DNA of 25,138 nt from CAZOJJ01 sp964580105 (GTDB taxonomy: Bacteria > Bacteroidota > Rhodothermia > Rhodothermales > Rubricoccaceae). Position 1 is the stretch's first letter; each line of letters starts with the position of its first letter. The notes beneath the pieces were generated by a model that was not told where the DNA came from, did not search any database, and saw only the letters and a program-made list of their open reading frames with translations. Below, in pieces: positions 21,779-25,138 of this stretch. The translations under genes were made by a program, and so were the position numbers. The stretch is from NCBI GenBank assembly GCA_964580105.1, contig CAZOJJ010000043.1, positions 1 through 25,138 of the forward strand. The letters are read 5' to 3'.

Positions 21779-22085
21779 CGAGGAGGACGTTCCCCTCGAC
21801 CTCCGGGTCGGCATCGGGGCGCAGTGCGCTGCATCCTGACGGGAGCAGATGCTCGTCCGGGCAACACCGCGTCCACCTCGGTGTCGTGACCGAGGCCGGC
21901 GAGCCACGAGAAAAAAAGCGGGGACGCACACGAGGGACGCACACGAGCGCCCCACCGGGCACGTTAGGGGCGAGGCTGCGCCGTGCTGATTTCTTAGCAC
22001 GAAGACGACGCGAACCCGCAACCGCCCCTCCGCCCGTTCGTAGCCGCGCGTCGATCCACCCTCGCCACCCCCGGACGTTCTCCTT
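21779..22085. other. 307-base intergenic region upstream of the TonB-dependent receptor
   Basis: No gene is seen. It holds a 7-bp stem CCTCGGT/ACCGAGG (21876-21895), an A run (21911-21917), two copies of a 13-bp direct repeat (21921-21946) and a small dyad CGTGCT...AGCACG (21982-22001) with an 8-base loop about 85 bases before the receptor ATG. The last could be an operator or a weak stem. No TTG-N20-TAnnTT promoter is evident. Confidence 0.6.
21921..21946. repeat. 13-bp direct repeat, two perfect copies
   Basis: GGGACGCACACGA at 21921-21933 and 21934-21946, directly abutting. Non-coding, with a unit that is not divisible by three. Confidence 0.9.
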
Positions 22086-24497
22086 ATGCTCCGCCTTGCC
22101 CTCCTCCTTCTCGCCCTGCTCGCCGCCCCGGCCGCGCTGGCCCAGCCCGGCCCGATGGGCGGCTCCATCGCCGGCCGCGTCCTCGACGAAGCGGGCGCGC
22201 CGCTCCCCTCCGCCACCGTCGCCCTCTACGCGCTCCCCGACACGGCCTTCGTGACGGGCGCGGCGACCGACGCCGAGGGGGCCTTTCTGATCGAGCGGCT
22301 CCGGCCCGGCGCGTACCAGGTGCGCGTCAGCGTCGTCGGCTACGCGACGAGCCGGCAGGAGGCGGAGGTCCGGCCCGGCGCCCCGGTCCACCTCGGTGAG
22401 ATCCGGCTGGCGGAGTCCACCGTGCTGCTGGACGAGGCGAGCGTCGAAGCCCGCCGCGAGTTCATCGAGCAGCGCGCCGACCGCACGGTCTACAACGTGG
22501 CGGACCAGCCGGTGACCTCGGGCGAGAACGTGCTCGAAGCGCTCAAGACGCTGCCGTCCGTCGAGGTGGACCAGGACGACAACATCTCGCTGCGGGGCGG
22601 GCGCAACGTGGCCGTGCACGTCAACGGGCGGCCCGTCCCGGTCACGGGCCAGTTCCTCGCCGCCTACCTCCGCCAGATCGGCGCCGACAACGTCGAGCGC
22701 ATCGAGGTCATCCCGAACCCCTCGGCCCGCTACGAGCCCGACGGCCTCTCCGGCATCATCAACATCGTCCTCAAGGAGAATGCGCCGGACCGCGGCCTCT
22801 CCGGCGGCCTCACCCTCGGCGGCGGCACCCGCCCCGACGCCCACGTCAACGGCAACCTCGCCTACCAGAAGGGCGCCTTCGACGTCTACGGCTCCTACGG
22901 CTACTTCTACAACAAATTCGGCTTCGACGGCACCACCGAGCGCGACTACCTCGGCGCCGACGCCCCCCTCCTCTCGCTCGACAACGTCCAGGACGGCGAC
23001 CGCCTCTTCGCCAGCCACTTCGGCAACGCCACCGTCGAGTACACGCCCGCGCAAGGCACCACGCTCTCGCTCAGCGGCAACCTCTCCGCGCGTGACGGCG
23101 GTGGCGAGAACCTCCAGTCCATCACGACCGTCTTCCGCGAGGACGGCCGCCAGACGCTCGCCGAGCGCCTCTCGGACACCGACCAGGACGGCACCAATGC
23201 CACCGGCACGCTCGCCTTCCAGCGCCGCTTCAACGAGGACGGCACGCACGACCTGAGCGTCGAGCTCCGCGCCTCCTCCAACCGCGACACGAACGACCAG
23301 CTCTTCGTCCACACCGAGGACGGCGAGGACTCGGAGTCGAGCTACCTGGAGGAATCCGCGCGCACCGAGCACTGGGCGCAGCTCGACTACACGCGGCCAC
23401 TCGGCGGCGGCGCCCGCCTCGAGACCGGCGCGAAGGCCACCTGGGAGACCATCGGCAACGACGTCCGCTTCGAGGGCCTCGGCCTCGACGGCCTGCCCTT
23501 CGATGCCAGCGACGGGTTCGACTACGAGCGCTCGATCTACGCGGCCTACGCCCAGGCGGCCGTCCCCCTCGGCAAGTTCGAGGCGCAGGCGGGCGTCCGC
23601 GCCGAGCGCGCCGAGCGCGCCTTCACCATCGCGAGCGAGGGGACCGAGAACGCGCTTGCCTACACGAGCCTGTTCCCGAGCGCCTTCCTCCTCTACAACA
23701 TCGAGCCGGGCACCTCGGTCAAGGGCAGCTACAGCCGCCGCATCAACCGCCCGAGCCCGTGGTTCCTCTCGCCGTTCTCCTCGCCGGAGGACCCCACGGT
23801 CACGCAGCGCGGCAACCCCAGCCTCCGCCCGGAGTACACCGACTCCTTTGAGATGGCGCTCCAGTACAAGTTCTTCGTCACGCTCACGCCGTTCTACCGC
23901 CGCACGACCGACGTCATCTCGCGCCGCTTCCTCTTCGAGGACGACCGCACCGTCTTCACGTCGGACAACTTCGCCGTGGAGCAGTCGTACGGCGCGGACC
24001 TCACGCTGGCTGCCGGCATTCCGGGCACGCAGATCCGCGGCTTCGTCTCCGGCAGCCTCTTCCGCTCCGAGACCGACGGCGGCGAGGTGGACCCGGCCAT
24101 CGAATTCGGCGTGACCACGTGGACGGCGCGGGCCAGCCTCCAGGCGCCCCTGACCGCCACGACCTCGCTCCAGTTCTTCGGCTTCTTCCGGGGCCCGCGC
24201 GCCCTCCAGAACGGCCGCGCCTCCGGCTTCGGCTTCACCTCGGTGGGTCTCCAGCAGAAGCTGATGGGCGACCAGCTCACGCTCAGCCTCCGCGCCAACG
24301 ACCCGTTCGCCATCGCCCGCTTCGAGTTCGAGTCCGAGAACGAGGTCTACCACGAGCTCGGCATCCGCCAGCCCCGGCAGCGCTCCATCGGCGCGACGCT
24401 GACCTGGACGTTCGGCGAGCGCGCGCAGCGGCGCCCGCAGCAACAGCTCCAGCAGCCCCAGCCGGGCGGCCTCGACGACGGCGGCATCGGCCTCTGA
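22086..24497 (+). CDS. TonB-dependent outer-membrane receptor (CarboxypepD_reg-like plus OMP_b-brl_3 barrel)
   Basis: 803 residues. A signal peptide spans 1-19. A carboxypeptidase-regulatory-like beta-sandwich (about 26-110) shows SIAGRVLDEAGAPLPSATVALY and ERLRPGAYQVRVSVVGYA. The plug domain (about 130-235) includes VLEALKTLPSVEVDQDDNISLRGGRNVAVHVNG and NVERIEVIPNPSARYEPDGLSGIINIVLKE. The barrel fills the rest, with the typical YSRRINRPSPWFLSPF, GNPSLRPEYTDSFE and late ATLTWTF strand. A Gln/Pro-rich tail of about 25 residues follows the last strand. This architecture is common in Bacteroidota for uptake of siderophores, peptides or other oligomers, but no SusD partner or ligand gene is next to it, so the substrate is unknown. 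The start is the ATG at 22086; a strong terminator follows the stop. Confidence 0.95.
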   Translation: MLRLALLLLALLAAPAALAQPGPMGGSIAGRVLDEAGAPLPSATVALYALPDTAFVTGAATDAEGAFLIERLRPGAYQVRVSVVGYATSRQEAEVRPGAPVHLGEIRLAESTVLLDEASVEARREFIEQRADRTVYNVADQPVTSGENVLEALKTLPSVEVDQDDNISLRGGRNVAVHVNGRPVPVTGQFLAAYLRQIGADNVERIEVIPNPSARYEPDGLSGIINIVLKENAPDRGLSGGLTLGGGTRPDAHVNGNLAYQKGAFDVYGSYGYFYNKFGFDGTTERDYLGADAPLLSLDNVQDGDRLFASHFGNATVEYTPAQGTTLSLSGNLSARDGGGENLQSITTVFREDGRQTLAERLSDTDQDGTNATGTLAFQRRFNEDGTHDLSVELRASSNRDTNDQLFVHTEDGEDSESSYLEESARTEHWAQLDYTRPLGGGARLETGAKATWETIGNDVRFEGLGLDGLPFDASDGFDYERSIYAAYAQAAVPLGKFEAQAGVRAERAERAFTIASEGTENALAYTSLFPSAFLLYNIEPGTSVKGSYSRRINRPSPWFLSPFSSPEDPTVTQRGNPSLRPEYTDSFEMALQYKFFVTLTPFYRRTTDVISRRFLFEDDRTVFTSDNFAVEQSYGADLTLAAGIPGTQIRGFVSGSLFRSETDGGEVDPAIEFGVTTWTARASLQAPLTATTSLQFFGFFRGPRALQNGRASGFGFTSVGLQQKLMGDQLTLSLRANDPFAIARFEFESENEVYHELGIRQPRQRSIGATLTWTFGERAQRRPQQQLQQPQPGGLDDGGIGL

Positions 24498-24523
24498 GGG
24501 CACGCGCTTCGGGCTTTTCCGGG

Positions 24524-24560
24524 GCGGGCGGAGCGGCGTACGCTCCGCCCGCTTCCGTTT
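24524..24560 (+). terminator. Intrinsic-type terminator after the receptor gene
   Basis: GCGGGCGGAGC (24524-24534) and GCTCCGCCCGC (24542-24552) form a perfect 11-bp stem with a 7-base loop, followed by TTCCGTTT. It begins 27 bases after the receptor stop codon. Confidence 0.75.
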
Positions 24561-24686
24561 CGTCCGGGCAGCGTCGTACCCGGCAGGAACCCCGTCCGGA
24601 AGTCCCGCCGTTTCACGGCCTTCTCTCCACGGGCGTCCCGATGAACGACGCCCAGCCCCTCTCCACCACACTCGAGCCCTCCTTCC

Positions 24687-25082
24687 ATGCGTCCCGTCCC
24701 CCTCTTCGCCCTGCTGCTCCTCCTCACCGCGTGCGACACCGGCGAAACGAACGAGTCCACCTACCCGCCGCCGGGCAACTATCCGGCCCTCCCTCTCGCC
24801 GAGGCGTTCTCGGCCGAAGCCGGGCAGTACAACATCGAGGCGTACGTGGGCAGCATCCAGGAGTGCCCCGAGAATACGGAGTGCCTCGTCCCGGACCACT
24901 TCACGGCCGTGGACGCCGCGCCCCCGACGCCGCCGACCTTCTCGCTCACGGTCTTCGCCGAGGAGCCGAGCCAGCTGGACATCGGCCAGTACTACCTCTT
25001 CTCCATCGAGCTCACCGGTCCGCCGTCGAGCAACCGAACAGCGACGCTGCTCGGCTACGCCGAAGCGGAACGCCTGGAGTAG
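24687..25082 (+). CDS. Small lipoprotein of unknown function
   Basis: 131 residues. The lipobox LLTAC places the lipidated cysteine at residue 16 after a short Leu-rich signal. The next residues are acidic and Thr/Glu/Asn-rich (DTGETNEST), then a Pro-rich stretch, two further Cys in QECPENTECLVP that may form a disulfide, and beta-type strands (FSLTVFAEE, QYYLFSIELTG, TATLLGYAEAERLE). No family is recognised. It is a self-contained gene on the same strand as the receptor but separated from it by a terminator and 189 bases, so it is probably an independent unit. Confidence 0.85.
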   Translation: MRPVPLFALLLLLTACDTGETNESTYPPPGNYPALPLAEAFSAEAGQYNIEAYVGSIQECPENTECLVPDHFTAVDAAPPTPPTFSLTVFAEEPSQLDIGQYYLFSIELTGPPSSNRTATLLGYAEAERLE

Positions 25083-25092
25083 AAGCGGCCGC

Positions 25093-25138
25093 ACCTTCGC
25101 CCACGACCTTCGCCCACGACCTTCGCCCACGACCTTCG
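25093..25138. repeat. 13-bp tandem repeat running off the window end
   Basis: ACCTTCGCCCACG at 25093, 25106 and 25119, then a partial ACCTTCG at 25132-25138 where the window stops. All visible copies are identical. It begins 10 bases after the lipoprotein stop; the true copy number is unknown. Confidence 0.95.

Noticed and set aside
21876..21895. 7-bp stem as terminator of the secreted protein gene
   Set aside because: It lies about 100 bases past the stop and has no T tract on the coding strand; mentioned only in the intergenic entry.
21498..25130. Minus-strand frame of about 1210 residues
   Set aside because: Antisense to the receptor, the lipoprotein and part of the secreted protein gene; composition is shadow-like and the sense genes are certain.

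Overview
The window is a GC-rich (about 70% by eye) chromosomal segment. It probably comes from a member of the Rhodothermota/Bacteroidota (Rubricoccus, Rubrivirga or Salinibacter relatives). The evidence is a short primary-type sigma factor without region 1.1, a T9SS-like C-terminal sorting domain, a CarboxypepD_reg/OMP_b-brl_3-type TonB-dependent receptor, the folP-cdaA gene pair usual in Bacteroidota, and promoters of the form TTG-N20-TAnnTTnC rather than TTGACA/TATAAT. I see no rRNA, tRNA, IS element, phage gene or CRISPR array.

Layout. Positions 1-6100, minus strand: the start of a truncated gene, a GAF-GAF-PP2C (RsbU/SpoIIE-type) phosphatase, a YfcE-like phosphoesterase, an outer-membrane barrel-like protein, a UPF0173 metallo-beta-lactamase-fold hydrolase and a secreted LamG/sorting-domain protein. 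Positions 6100-9250: a Rad52-family annealing protein divergent from a PA0069-family radical SAM protein, then a small hypothetical protein and a sigma-70 factor. Positions 9499-13095, plus strand: folP, cdaA (c-di-AMP synthase), pcm and a DUF368 undecaprenyl-phosphate translocase. Positions 13100-18660, minus strand: a GlsB-like membrane protein, two tandem EutN/CcmL (BMC-P) pentamer genes, serA, a MenI/YdiI-like thioesterase, deoB and a membrane-anchored GAF plus degenerate-GGDEF protein. Positions 18849-20386: the arsenosugar pair (AhpD-like protein and ArsS). Positions 20501-25138: a small membrane protein, a secreted protein, a TonB-dependent receptor and a lipoprotein.

Functional groupings. 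folP and cdaA abut and may be translationally coupled. The deoB-menI-serA-eutN-eutN run is co-directional with modest gaps. It raises the possibility of a bacterial microcompartment linked to (deoxy)ribose-phosphate metabolism, although no hexameric shell gene or aldolase is in view. The two plus-strand genes at 18849-20386 match the known arsenosugar biosynthesis module.

The most unusual property is the density of short, nearly perfect tandem repeats. Eight arrays with 12-15 bp units occur in 25 kb. Those inside genes have units divisible by three (12 or 15 bp); of the five in spacers, three have 13 or 14 bp units. One array lengthens a surface helix of dihydropteroate synthase as (VEDV)5 and another makes a (DSEGP)5 linker. 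A perfect 14-bp inverted repeat ahead of the sigma factor gene and two GTAGGGGC-type palindromes are further structural oddities. Most long open frames opposite these genes are GC-driven shadows and are not annotated.
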